DNA of 64,000 bases from Sphingopyxis sp. L1A2A (GTDB lineage Bacteria > Pseudomonadota > Alphaproteobacteria > Sphingomonadales > Sphingomonadaceae): contig NZ_SCOT01000004.1 in assembly GCF_005502465.1 (NCBI RefSeq), forward strand, positions 1 through 64,000. The letters are read 5' to 3'. Below the pieces are notes generated by a model. The model was not told the origin of the DNA. It saw only the letters and a program-made list of their open reading frames with translations, and made no database searches. The position numbers were made by a program, and so were the translations under genes. Positions 28,832-37,065 of this stretch are shown here, piece after piece. Each line of letters starts with the position of its first letter. Position 1 is the stretch's first letter.

Positions 28832-30058
28832 ATGGCAAGCGGAAAGATCACAAAACGGTCGGTCGATGCTCTCATTTCGAGCGGGCAACATGACATTCTT
28901 TGGGATGATAGCATAAAGGGTTTTGGCGCAAAGCGAACCAAAGCTGGCGCCGTGTCTTACGTGTTGCAATTCCGAATGGGCGGTCGCGAATCTAAGACGC
29001 GTCGCTACACGATAGGCAGCCATGGCTCGCCATGGACGCCAGCCACCGCCAGAGCCGAAGCGGAGCGACTGGCTATTCTGATCGCCCAGGGAATCGATCC
29101 AGGCGAAGCAGAGCGGCAACGACGGCGAGAGTCGGTCGATCTAGCCTTCGATAATTACTCTGATCGCTTCGCTGAGGCCTGCGTTGGAGAAGGCTGGAGG
29201 CGCCTCGTCAAGCGCAGCCTCGAGCTGCATGTAAAGCCGGTCTTGGGATCAAAGCCCCTTCCCAATCTTACGCGAATCGACATCGTTGCCGTCTTCGACC
29301 GCATGCCGCGCGCGCAGATCGCAAATATCCGTAACGTCTTCGCTGTTTTGCGCCGCCTTTTGCGCTGGGCCGTCAGCCGGGGAGATATCGATCGGAGTCC
29401 GATGGAAGGCATGGAAACCCCGCCCCCGGTCAAACCTCGCGATCGCTGGCTTTCAGACGAGGAGCTTGGCCGCATCTGGATGGCGGCGCCAAACACGCAT
29501 TCCTGTTTCGGACCCATCATCCGCCTTCTGATCGTCACCGGTCAGCGACGAGAGGAGGTTTCGTCGCTGCGTTGGGAGGAACTCAACCGTAAAGATCTCC
29601 TATGGACCCTGCCCGGCGAACGGGCAAAGAATGGCGAGCCCAACCGAATTCCGCTCAACGAACTTGCAGTTGCGATCCTCGACGAGGTTGCCGGGTCGGC
29701 TATCTGGCCGCGTAGCGGCAGGATGTTCACGACCTCCAGGGGCGGAAGGTTCACCGGATATAGCAAAGGCAAGATCAAGCTCGACCTGCTTATGTCGCAA
29801 GACGGCCGCGAACCGTTACCGGACTGGCGACTGCATGACTTGAGACGAACTCTTGCAACCGGGTTTCAACGGCTAGGCGTTCGATTTGAAGTGACCGAAG
29901 CTGTGCTCAATCACGTCGGAGGTTCCCGCGCGGGCGTCGCCGGTATCTACCAGCGCCACGACTGGAAGGACGAGAAGCGCGAAGCAATGAAGAGTTGGAA
30001 CGATCATCTGGCGGCGATCATTCGTTTGGCGAATATGGCGCGTGATCGCGCATGGTAA
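28832..30058 (+). CDS. Tyrosine recombinase / phage integrase (P4 type)
   Basis: A 408-residue site-specific recombinase. The N-terminus carries an arm-binding domain (ITKRSVDALISSG, WDDSIKGFGAKRTKAG), the middle a core-binding SAM-like domain, and the C-terminus the catalytic domain. Visible active-site parts are Arg in VTGQRREEVSSLRW, HDLRRT (HxxR), the His of LNHVGG and the tyrosine of GIYQRHDW. The ATG at 28832 has GGGAG upstream; earlier codons are ignored. It lies 132 bases after trmB with lower GC than the core genes, as expected for an island integrase. Confidence 0.93.
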   Translation: MASGKITKRSVDALISSGQHDILWDDSIKGFGAKRTKAGAVSYVLQFRMGGRESKTRRYTIGSHGSPWTPATARAEAERLAILIAQGIDPGEAERQRRRESVDLAFDNYSDRFAEACVGEGWRRLVKRSLELHVKPVLGSKPLPNLTRIDIVAVFDRMPRAQIANIRNVFAVLRRLLRWAVSRGDIDRSPMEGMETPPPVKPRDRWLSDEELGRIWMAAPNTHSCFGPIIRLLIVTGQRREEVSSLRWEELNRKDLLWTLPGERAKNGEPNRIPLNELAVAILDEVAGSAIWPRSGRMFTTSRGGRFTGYSKGKIKLDLLMSQDGREPLPDWRLHDLRRTLATGFQRLGVRFEVTEAVLNHVGGSRAGVAGIYQRHDWKDEKREAMKSWNDHLAAIIRLANMARDRAW

Positions 30059-30249
30059 GCGCTTATAAAAAGACTTGCTGTCCACGATCGATTGCGCCGA
30101 ACAAAATATGCAGAGTGAATCTGTCGATTTCCGTTGCGAACAGCTCTTGCAGCCGGATCCGTTCGCCAACGACTGACTCTTGCGTTCTTGCTGAATCAAG
30201 GGGGATATTCGCGGCGTGCGTAGCAGCGCCAAAGTTGGAGACAATTCGA

Positions 30250-30903
30250 GTGAACAAGAAGGATGAAATTTACGATCTTCTCGTTAGCCGAATGGTTGGC
30301 GCGCAATATAATTTTGGCCAGCGGCTGTCGGTCAAGGATCTTGTGAGCGATACCGGAGCGAGCCGCCAGCCGATCATGGCCGCGCTCAACCGTTTGAGTT
30401 CGGAAGGATTTGTTCGCATAATTCCGCAGGTCGGTTGCGAGGTGATAAATCCAAGCTATGACCAGATCGCAGATTTCTATATCATGTTTGAAAGGCTCGA
30501 GGGACTGCTGACGGAACTGGCGGCAGCGCGTCGGACCGATTCGCAAACGCGCGATTTGCGCGCGCTGCAAGCACGTATTCTCACGATCGACTTTGACGAG
30601 CCGCGCAGCGCGGTAATTTATTGCGAACTCAACCGTGCCTTCCATCAGCTCATCCACGATATGGCTCAGTCGCCCTTTCTCGACGCGCGGCAGAACAGCA
30701 ATTTTGACATGTCTGATTTCTTCATCAACCAAGCCGGTGGTTTCAATCATTTCATGGCCGATACCGCACGTGAACATGATGAAATCATTGAGGCGATCGC
30801 TTCCAAATCTCCTGCCCGCGCGCGCGGGCTGGCAGAATCACACATCGGCGCGGTCGCCTCGTCGGCGTTGGCGGGCCTGCGAAAACATCGCGCCGCCGCC
30901 TAA
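30250..30903 (+). CDS. GntR-family regulator (FCD type)
   Basis: A 217-residue protein with an N-terminal winged helix (LVSRMVGAQYNFGQRLSVKD, then TGASRQPIMAALNRLSSEGF) and a C-terminal all-helical FCD domain. The FCD metal-binding histidines can be seen in FHQLIHDMA, EHDEIIEAI and ESHIGAV. FCD regulators usually bind a carboxylic acid or CoA-related ligand and repress catabolic operons. The start is GTG at 30250 with GGAG 9 bases upstream; the open frame before it is unlikely to be coding. It is a candidate controller of the neighbouring catabolic genes. Confidence 0.88.
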   Translation: MNKKDEIYDLLVSRMVGAQYNFGQRLSVKDLVSDTGASRQPIMAALNRLSSEGFVRIIPQVGCEVINPSYDQIADFYIMFERLEGLLTELAAARRTDSQTRDLRALQARILTIDFDEPRSAVIYCELNRAFHQLIHDMAQSPFLDARQNSNFDMSDFFINQAGGFNHFMADTAREHDEIIEAIASKSPARARGLAESHIGAVASSALAGLRKHRAAA

Positions 30904-30977
30904 CTAATATTCATGAGAGCATGGTGAGGAAGGGCATGATCGGAGGCTCCATCGTCGCTCGGTGCGGTCGATGAGGA

Positions 30978-32183
30978 TCACCCTATTACTCCTCTTGTCT
31001 TTAGCCCCACTACTTCTAAGTCGCCCAGTCCGAGCTCTCTCCGCAGAACGGAATCAGTATTCTCGCCCAAGAGCGGTGGTGGTGTGGAGGCAACCGCGCG
31101 CTCGCCATCGACTTTGATGGGGCTGGCTATGCCTGGAAGATCACCCAATTCCTTGTGGTTGAGCGAAATCTTCATTCCACGGTGCAGAACATGAGCGTCC
31201 TTAAAGACGTCCGAAATTTCATTGATCGGACCAGCCGGGACATCGGCGGCGTCGAGCCGTTCTATCCATGAAGCTGCGCCCGCGCCTACAAAGATCGGCG
31301 CCAACTCATCTTCCAGCGCCTGTTTGTTTCCGGCCCGCGAACCATTGGTGCCAAAGCGTGGGTCGTCAGCAAGGTCACTCCGCCCAATTGCGTCGCACAG
31401 CCGACGAAACTGAGAGTCGTTCCCGATTGCGAGATTGATCCCGCGGTCGGCTGTCGGGAAAGACTGGTATGGCACGATGTTGGGGTGAGCGTTGCCATAA
31501 CGGGGCGGATTCTCCCCCGTGGCGAAAAAGTTAAAGGCTTGATTTGCAAGGGTGGCAACGGTGACATCGAGCAACGACACGTCGAGATGAGCGCCCTCGC
31601 CGGTATTTCCCCGCCGGACAAGAGCTGCCAGGATCGCGATCGCCGAGTAGAGACCCGTCATGATGTCAGACAGGGCAACGCCCGTCTTCATCGGGCCACT
31701 TTCCTGCGAACCCGTGACGCTCATTAATCCGCCCATGCCCTGCGCGATAAAATCATAACCGGGCCGGCCGCTATAGGGGCCGTCTTGGCCAAAGCCCGTC
31801 ACGGAACAATAGACCAGGGCCGGGTTGGCCTCTCGCAGCCTCGCAGCGTCGAGCCCGTAGCGCTTGAGCGTCCCGACTTTGAAATTCTCAACGACAACGT
31901 CGCAACCGGCCGCCAAATCTCGAATAATCTGCTGTCCCTCGGCGTCGGTGAAATCGACGGCAATCGCTTCCTTTCCCCGATTTGCGCACAGATAATAGGC
32001 AGACGTTGCCTCTCCGCCGGCATAAAGCCAAGGCGGCCCCCAACGACGCGTGTCGTCCCCTTCGAGCGGGCGTTCGACCTTGATAACTGTGGCGCCCAAA
32101 TCGGCCATGAGCTGCGTTGCCCAAGGTCCAGCAAGGACCCGACTGAGGTCAAGAATCCGAATTCCTTCTAACATTCGGGTCAT
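30978..32183 (-). CDS. Class III CoA-transferase (CaiB/BaiF family)
   Basis: A 401-residue family III acyl-CoA transferase. The N-terminal LEGIRILDLSRVLAGPWATQ with DLGATVIKVERP is diagnostic, and the catalytic aspartate lies in the GVALSDIMTGLYSA segment. FNPRL-like and GAGAASWIERLDAADVP segments follow the usual layout. It moves CoA between organic acids, for example to activate an aromatic or dicarboxylic acid; the substrate is unknown. A GGAGGGG ribosome-binding site precedes the ATG. It is divergent from the transporter gene, and a TGCAC-TAT-GTGCA palindrome lies between them. Confidence 0.92.
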   Translation of the reverse strand: MTRMLEGIRILDLSRVLAGPWATQLMADLGATVIKVERPLEGDDTRRWGPPWLYAGGEATSAYYLCANRGKEAIAVDFTDAEGQQIIRDLAAGCDVVVENFKVGTLKRYGLDAARLREANPALVYCSVTGFGQDGPYSGRPGYDFIAQGMGGLMSVTGSQESGPMKTGVALSDIMTGLYSAIAILAALVRRGNTGEGAHLDVSLLDVTVATLANQAFNFFATGENPPRYGNAHPNIVPYQSFPTADRGINLAIGNDSQFRRLCDAIGRSDLADDPRFGTNGSRAGNKQALEDELAPIFVGAGAASWIERLDAADVPAGPINEISDVFKDAHVLHRGMKISLNHKELGDLPGIASPIKVDGERAVASTPPPLLGENTDSVLRRELGLGDLEVVGLKTRGVIG

Positions 32184-32242
32184 GGTGCCCCTCCAGCGAG
32201 CGCCACCTTATGCGCTTCCTTATTGCATTTAGAAAAATGTGA

Positions 32243-32255
32243 TGCACTATGTGCA
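32243..32255. promoter_or_regulatory. TGCAC-TAT-GTGCA palindrome (island operator candidate)
   Basis: A perfect 5-3-5 inverted repeat in the divergent gap between the CoA-transferase and DMT transporter genes. It shares the TGCAC/GTGCA core with the other island promoter sites listed here. Confidence 0.5.
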
Positions 32256-32358
32256 ACGCGATGACGCAGATCGGATCATGGTTCAAGCCAAATTTTGCGA
32301 GCCAGAAGAAGCGCAGGGCGGCGCACCAGATCGGCAAACTGACCAAAAGGGGCATCCA

Positions 32359-33327
32359 TTGACGCATCGATTTCCAATATTTCAGCGAGCCTGGGGTTCT
32401 GCTGGCTTATTGCTTTGTGCAGCCTCGCTTTTTTGGGCCCTCAACCCCATTGTTGCGCGCGCAGTTCACCACCTCGTTACCCCCCTCGGCATGGCCTTTT
32501 GGCGATGGGTCGTAGCAATGGGGGTAGGCTTACTTTTCGCTTGGCCGCATCTTGTCGCGGATCGTCGCGCAATTCTGCAGAATTGGAAAATGCTGTCGTT
32601 TCTCGGAACGCTTGGGATCGGAGCGTTCGCCCTCGTGGTTTATTGGGGCCTTCAATATACAACGGCGACGAATAACCTGATGATGCAGGGCGCCATGCCT
32701 TCGATGATACTCCTGCTTTCGACAGTGATCTTTCGAGACCGAATTACGATCGGTCAGTTGGCAGGCACGCTCGTATCACTGGCCGGTTTGCTCGTCATCG
32801 TCGCGCAAGGAAGCCTAGCCAATATTCTGGCCATGACGTTCAACCGCGGAGATGCCGCCGCCCTTTTCGGCGTTTTTCTCTACTCGCTCTACTCGACCCT
32901 TTTGCGGAAGAAACCCGCCATACATCAGCTCAGCTTTCTCGTAACGCTGTTCGCGGTCGGGGCCGCAAGCATTGCCATCCCGTATCTTCTGGAGATTGCG
33001 CACGGCCATTATATGGCGGCGAGGATTGAGGTTCCGCTCGCCATCCTTTATGTCGGAATTTTCCCTTCGCTCCTTGCATATTTCTTTTTCAACCGTTCAG
33101 TGGATTTGATCGGTGTCGCTCGCGCGAGTATCTATATGAATCTGCCCCCAGTCTTTGGGGTTGCGCTTGCAATTCTCCTGCTTGGAGAACATCTCGCTCC
33201 CTTTCACATTGCGGGCGCGGCACTTGTCGGTGCAGGGGTGTTCATGGCGACACGCCGCGAGGACGAGCCGCCAGCAGCAGGCCGCGTCGAAACTGTGGCC
33301 GTCGAGGCTGCATCCTCGCCGCGCTAA
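32359..33327 (+). CDS. DMT-superfamily transporter (EamA domains)
   Basis: A roughly 322-residue inner-membrane protein with about ten helices in two EamA repeats: FWALNPIVARAVH to LVIVAQGSL, and ALFGVFLYSLYSTL to VGAGVFMATRR. The first repeat starts with the typical helix proline. Such proteins carry small metabolites; here uptake of an aromatic substrate or export of an intermediate is an inference from position. TTG at 32359 with AAAAGGGG upstream fits best; the frame is open back to 32239, where a longer soluble N-terminus would look atypical. Confidence 0.82.
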   Translation: MTHRFPIFQRAWGSAGLLLCAASLFWALNPIVARAVHHLVTPLGMAFWRWVVAMGVGLLFAWPHLVADRRAILQNWKMLSFLGTLGIGAFALVVYWGLQYTTATNNLMMQGAMPSMILLLSTVIFRDRITIGQLAGTLVSLAGLLVIVAQGSLANILAMTFNRGDAAALFGVFLYSLYSTLLRKKPAIHQLSFLVTLFAVGAASIAIPYLLEIAHGHYMAARIEVPLAILYVGIFPSLLAYFFFNRSVDLIGVARASIYMNLPPVFGVALAILLLGEHLAPFHIAGAALVGAGVFMATRREDEPPAAGRVETVAVEAASSPR

Positions 33328-33439
33328 TTTTCACGTTCGATTTGCCGGCGGACACTGGCACACGGCAGGAGAGCGGATACGCGCGAATGGCTGGCAACAG
33401 GGCGCAATCTGCCATTGCATAGGAATGCCGCGCGGGCAG

Positions 33440-33447
33440 TTGCACAA
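33440..33447. promoter_or_regulatory. TTGCACAA half-site upstream of the iclR-type gene
   Basis: TTGCACAA occurs about 120 bases before the IclR-family gene, matching half of the palindrome found at the Rieske promoter (63685-63708). CATTGCAT at 33413-33420 may be a second, weaker half. It is consistent with autoregulation. Confidence 0.35.
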
Positions 33448-33567
33448 GAAACGACTTTGCATCTTGAGATATGAATTGTATCTGTTGTTGCTTCCTAGAA
33501 CCCTCGTATCCCTGCAAAAGGGACAAAATAAGAGAATGGAAGAAGTTTGGAACGTCAGGCAAAAAGC

Positions 33568-34416
33568 GTGAGAGTGACAGAGCTTGAAGACGATCACTCC
33601 GATATGTCCGCCTCTTCCAAATCGCCGCGCGATGTTGCGCAAAAGCCTCGCAAGAGTATCCAGTCGGTAGAGACTGGGGTCCGCGTGCTCGAAGCGCTGA
33701 TATCTTGTCCCGGCGGCTGCGCACCCCTTCGCGATATCGCCGCGGGAGCCGAGATGTCGCGCAGCCAGGCGCACCGATATCTCCAGGCCTACATTAATAC
33801 TGGGCTGGTCCAGCAGGAGCCTGCGGACGGTCGCTATTCTCTCGGTCCAACCGCCCTCAAGATCGGACTCTCGGCCTTGTCGAGGCTCGACGTTATTCGC
33901 ATCACCACCGCCTATCTGCGGCAGCTTGCGGATGATCTCGAGACCACTGGTCTGCTCTCGATATGGGGTGACTATGGGCCGACGATCATCCGTTGGCTCG
34001 ATGGCGGCGTTCCAATTGCGACGTCTTTGCACGTCGGATCGGTCCTTCCCATTCAGCATTCGTCTGCAGGGCTAGTTTTCATGGCTTTCCAGCCACTCCC
34101 TGCCTATAAGCGGCTGCTTGAACGTGAGCGCGCTGCGCGGACGTCCATCGATGAAATCGAGCTGCAAGCTATGCTGACGGAGATCCGGAGGCAAGGCTAC
34201 GCCAAGGTGGACGGCCAAGTGGTACCGGGGCTCGCTGCCATTTCAGTCCCGGTATTCGACATGCAGGAAAAGCTGATCGCGGTGATTGGCGTACTTGGCC
34301 GGATGACCGACGAAAAATTCTTTTGCCAGAGCAATATCGACAAAGTCCAGGCCGCCGCTCTCAAAGCCAGCAACGCAATGGGCTGGCAGCCGGAGGAGAT
34401 GCGTGGGGATTCCTGA
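33568..34416 (+). CDS. IclR-family transcriptional regulator
   Basis: About 282 residues. The N-terminal winged helix is SIQSVETGVRVLEALISCPG with EMSRSQAHRYLQAYINTGLV, and the C-terminal effector domain includes RITTAYLRQLADDLETTG and the closing GYAKVDGQVVPGLAAISVPVFD. IclR proteins sense aromatic acids or related compounds and activate or repress the adjacent pathway. The start is uncertain: GTG at 33568 has AGG nearby, ATG at 33604 has none, and TTG at 33547 is also open. It is the likeliest specific regulator of the island. Confidence 0.88.
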   Translation: MRVTELEDDHSDMSASSKSPRDVAQKPRKSIQSVETGVRVLEALISCPGGCAPLRDIAAGAEMSRSQAHRYLQAYINTGLVQQEPADGRYSLGPTALKIGLSALSRLDVIRITTAYLRQLADDLETTGLLSIWGDYGPTIIRWLDGGVPIATSLHVGSVLPIQHSSAGLVFMAFQPLPAYKRLLERERAARTSIDEIELQAMLTEIRRQGYAKVDGQVVPGLAAISVPVFDMQEKLIAVIGVLGRMTDEKFFCQSNIDKVQAAALKASNAMGWQPEEMRGDS

Positions 34417-34488
34417 CCCGCTTGGTGCGATCGCCATAAACGGGAGCCTCCCGGGCGCTGGCATGCGAGGGGATTTCGGGGGCAGGAC

Positions 34489-35022
34489 GTGAAGCCACTC
34501 GATCCCGACACCTTCTGGCGTTTCTCGGTATCAGCTTATGCGCAGCCCGGTGTAGCGGATATTTGCCTCAGCTTGCAGGACGACCATGGCTTCGATGTCA
34601 ACCTCCTGCTTCTGTGCTGCTGGTTAGCGCAGCTGCGGTCGATCGTGCTTAGCGAGACGGAATTGCGTTTTCTCCTCGCAGAAATTGAGGCGACAAATTC
34701 AGAAGTCATCGGGCCACTGCGTCAGGCCCGCCGGTGGCTGAAAGCTCCCGCCAGTACCAGCGGGGCCTCGGCTGCCAAGGCGCAGCGTGTCCGGCGCCTC
34801 GTAAAGATGGCCGAACTCGAAGGGGAACGGCTGGCGCAGCACCTGCTAATCAGCGCGGCGAGTGCGCTTGGAGCTGAGAGCTGCGCGGACCGAATGAACG
34901 CCGCAAACCTCAGTCTGACGGCCTATACGCGGATCGTTAACGAGACTGACGCTGCCGATGCCTTGCAAAGCCTTGCGCGCCTCGTCGTCAAGGAGCGTTC
35001 GAAGGACCCTTTGCCGTCTTGA
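34489..35022 (+). CDS. TIGR02444/DUF2390-like protein
   Basis: A 177-residue soluble protein. The segments LDPDTFWRFSVSAYAQPGV and GFDVNLLLLCCWLAQL recall the TIGR02444 family of unknown function found in proteobacteria. The rest is helical with no catalytic motif that I recognise. The GTG start at 34489 follows GGGGGCAGGA. It is on the plus strand after the IclR gene, and its 3' end overlaps the convergent cytochrome gene by 35 bases. A connection with catabolism is not evident. Confidence 0.65.
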   Translation: MKPLDPDTFWRFSVSAYAQPGVADICLSLQDDHGFDVNLLLLCCWLAQLRSIVLSETELRFLLAEIEATNSEVIGPLRQARRWLKAPASTSGASAAKAQRVRRLVKMAELEGERLAQHLLISAASALGAESCADRMNAANLSLTAYTRIVNETDAADALQSLARLVVKERSKDPLPS

Positions 35023-35329
35023 TGTAGGTGAATACAAGATCCACATCGGCGTCTGTCAGCTCGGTTGGGCGGAATGGCGGCATTTCGATCAGCCCGTTTC
35101 GGACGACCGAGTGGACATAGTCCTTGTCGAGGTCCTTGCGGCCAATGAGGGGCGCAACGGGTCGCTCCATCTCTTCAAGCAGCATAGTGGCGGGATGACC
35201 CGGGCCCGGGTCGTGACAACCCGCGCAGTTCAGGGCATATAATTCTGCACCGTCCGGTTTGTCCGCATCTGACGATTTCGAACAAGCGGTTAGCATCAGC
35301 AGAGCGACCGCCAGCAATCCCATCTTCAT
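34988..35329 (-). CDS. Small c-type cytochrome lipoprotein
   Basis: A 113-residue monoheme cytochrome c. It has a lipoprotein signal ending in the lipobox LTAC, followed by the heme-attachment motif CAGCH (after ELYALN) and the likely distal methionine in MPPFRPTEL. Such small cytochromes are the electron-accepting subunits of flavocytochromes such as 4-cresol methylhydroxylase and eugenol hydroxylase. It is the last gene of the leftward operon, immediately after the degenerate flavoprotein, which supports that partnership. It should be tethered to the membrane on the periplasmic side. Confidence 0.85.
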   Translation of the reverse strand: MKMGLLAVALLMLTACSKSSDADKPDGAELYALNCAGCHDPGPGHPATMLLEEMERPVAPLIGRKDLDKDYVHSVVRNGLIEMPPFRPTELTDADVDLVFTYIKTAKGPSNAP

Positions 35330-35352
35330 GCTTTCGATTCCCTTGTTTGAGG

Positions 35353-36813
35353 TCAGGCCGACAGAAAGAGGTTCGCGGGATCGAGCGCGCGTTTCACGCG
35401 CGCGTGCAGTTGAGTTATCGCGCCGCTTTCATAGGTCGCCCTAGCAGAGGCGGCGAGCGCCGGCTCGACGTGCGTCTGTCCAAATCCGGCACCTGCCTGC
35501 GCATCGATCAGCTCGATAGCGCAGTCTCTCGCCCGTTTACTGCCCGCGGGACTGCCATCGAAGCACAAATACTGCCGATGCTGGGCAGAGCGCCAGACGG
35601 CATTCGTTTCTCCGACAAAATCGAAACCGTGCCGGCCGGAAATATCGCGCGACAAGTCATAAAGGCGAAGCCCTTCCTTGCCATCAACCGGGCTGATGGG
35701 GCCGATGTCGAGAGAGGATCCTCCGGCCCAGGCCGAAGGGCGGCCAAGTGCATTACCGACCGAACCAAGCATCATGCCTTTTCGCCACGCCCACAGTCCT
35801 TCCATCCCGGCTGCGGGAGCGGCCAGCACCCGCGAGCCTTTGATCGATGCGAACGCGTCCTGGACCATCGACCAAGCGATGCGAACATTGTCGGGGAGCC
35901 CGTAAAGCGAGCCGTAAAGAGTCCAGTAGCCAAGCCCGATCGACTCCCCGGCTTTTCGAACCTCGCCGGCGGACATTGGGCCGGTGCCGCCGAAGTCGCG
36001 GCGTACCTTGCCCGAACGCGCTGCTTCGTGCAGCGCATTTGCCACCGCCACGCCATTGGGGACGACCATATTGGTCTTGAGCGGGCCCAGTACATCGAGA
36101 AGTTTGCCAAGATCGTCTTCGTCCGGCACCGTGACAGCAAAGGATTGCGCTGCCGGGGGCTGGGGCATGAGCCAGAGGCCGAGCTTGGTCACGACGCCAA
36201 GATCGGATTGTGTGAAGAGCCCGTCGATCCAGGGCCCGTAACCAAATTTGAAGAGCTGCCAGCAGGTACTCTTGGGCATAGCACCCATCCCTGTCCGGAC
36301 ACTGCGGCCGTCGGCCAGCATCAACTCAAGCCCGCATTGCATAAGATAATGATCGGCATATGGGGTATAGCCCACGCGCCGCTTCAGAAAGGCGCTCGCC
36401 ACCGATTCGTCGGGCTCACCCGGGCAATCGACCCAGAGCTTGAGCCCCCGCTCGCCTATCTGTTCGGAGAGTTGCCGAAAGGTGACGCCTGGCTCGACGA
36501 GGCAGTAAGCCAAGTTCTCATTGATCTCGAGAATCTCATTCATGCGGCCAAGATCGAGCAATATGATCTTGTCGCGTGCCGCCACCTCCTGACCTGCGAC
36601 CGCGCGGCACACAGGTTGAAGCGCCGCTCCGGCCTCGCTCGCCACCGCGAGGACCTTGGCAAGTTGCTCGGTGTCGCGCGGCGCGATGATACCCAGGGGC
36701 AGGGCGACTCCGGAATGGAAGGGTGCGAGCGCCGCCGGATCGCGCGTTACCCCATCGGCACCGACCAGTGCTTCTAGCGCGTCGAGCGCGGCGGCTTGGC
36801 GATTTGCGTCCAT
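35353..36813 (-). CDS. Degenerate VAO/PCMH-family protein lacking FAD-contact loops
   Basis: A 486-residue paralogue of the flavoprotein at 40034-41587, sharing CYCLVEPGV-like, RRVGYTPYADHYLMQCGLEL and LFTQSDLGVVTKLGLWLMP blocks. The pyrophosphate loop that reads IGTGRNFAYGG in the other protein is here VCRAVAGQEVAAR (residues about 68-80). The second glycine loop (AWGGVMGNALEHG there) is DESVASAFLKRR. The VAO-type FAD-linking histidine is also absent (GSSLDIGPIS). It may be a non-catalytic partner subunit. ATG at 36813 has GGGGG upstream; GTG at 36822 is possible. Confidence 0.82.
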   Translation of the reverse strand: MDANRQAAALDALEALVGADGVTRDPAALAPFHSGVALPLGIIAPRDTEQLAKVLAVASEAGAALQPVCRAVAGQEVAARDKIILLDLGRMNEILEINENLAYCLVEPGVTFRQLSEQIGERGLKLWVDCPGEPDESVASAFLKRRVGYTPYADHYLMQCGLELMLADGRSVRTGMGAMPKSTCWQLFKFGYGPWIDGLFTQSDLGVVTKLGLWLMPQPPAAQSFAVTVPDEDDLGKLLDVLGPLKTNMVVPNGVAVANALHEAARSGKVRRDFGGTGPMSAGEVRKAGESIGLGYWTLYGSLYGLPDNVRIAWSMVQDAFASIKGSRVLAAPAAGMEGLWAWRKGMMLGSVGNALGRPSAWAGGSSLDIGPISPVDGKEGLRLYDLSRDISGRHGFDFVGETNAVWRSAQHRQYLCFDGSPAGSKRARDCAIELIDAQAGAGFGQTHVEPALAASARATYESGAITQLHARVKRALDPANLFLSA

Positions 36814-36825
36814 CTTGATCACCCC

Positions 36826-37065
36826 CTATTTCCGCATGGTCGAAGGTTGCAGGACGATCGGAAAAAGATCCGGCTCCGAAACATCGATCGCGAACTCCTC
36901 GGCGCGCACACGCGGGTCGATCGCACTCGCCGGCTCGCTGTCGCGCCAAGAGAAACAGCAGGCCGTGCAGCGATGGATTGTCCAAATCGTTTTCTCGCCA
37001 TCGACGCCGCGGAAATCAGGGATCGAAGCGTCGGAGCCACATCGCGGGCAATGGGGTGCAGTCAT
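36826..37065 (-). CDS. Hydroxyarylic acid decarboxylase small subunit (VdcD/BsdD-like)
   Basis: A 79-residue protein with two zinc-type cysteine pairs, CPRCGSD and CTACCFSW, and the closing WRDSEPASAIDP. This matches the layout of the small subunit D of VdcBCD/BsdBCD decarboxylases (CPRC…CxxCxYTWRDTEP). The partner UbiD-type subunit is encoded directly upstream with a 4-bp overlap, and the flavin prenyltransferase lies at the start of the operon. Its role in the complex is not fully known; it is needed for full activity in vanillate decarboxylase systems. Confidence 0.82.
   Translation of the reverse strand: MTAPHCPRCGSDASIPDFRGVDGEKTIWTIHRCTACCFSWRDSEPASAIDPRVRAEEFAIDVSEPDLFPIVLQPSTMRK

Noticed and set aside
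35347..36777. 476-codon open frame on the plus strand
   Set aside because: Antisense of the VAO-like paralogue; composition is that of a shadow frame.
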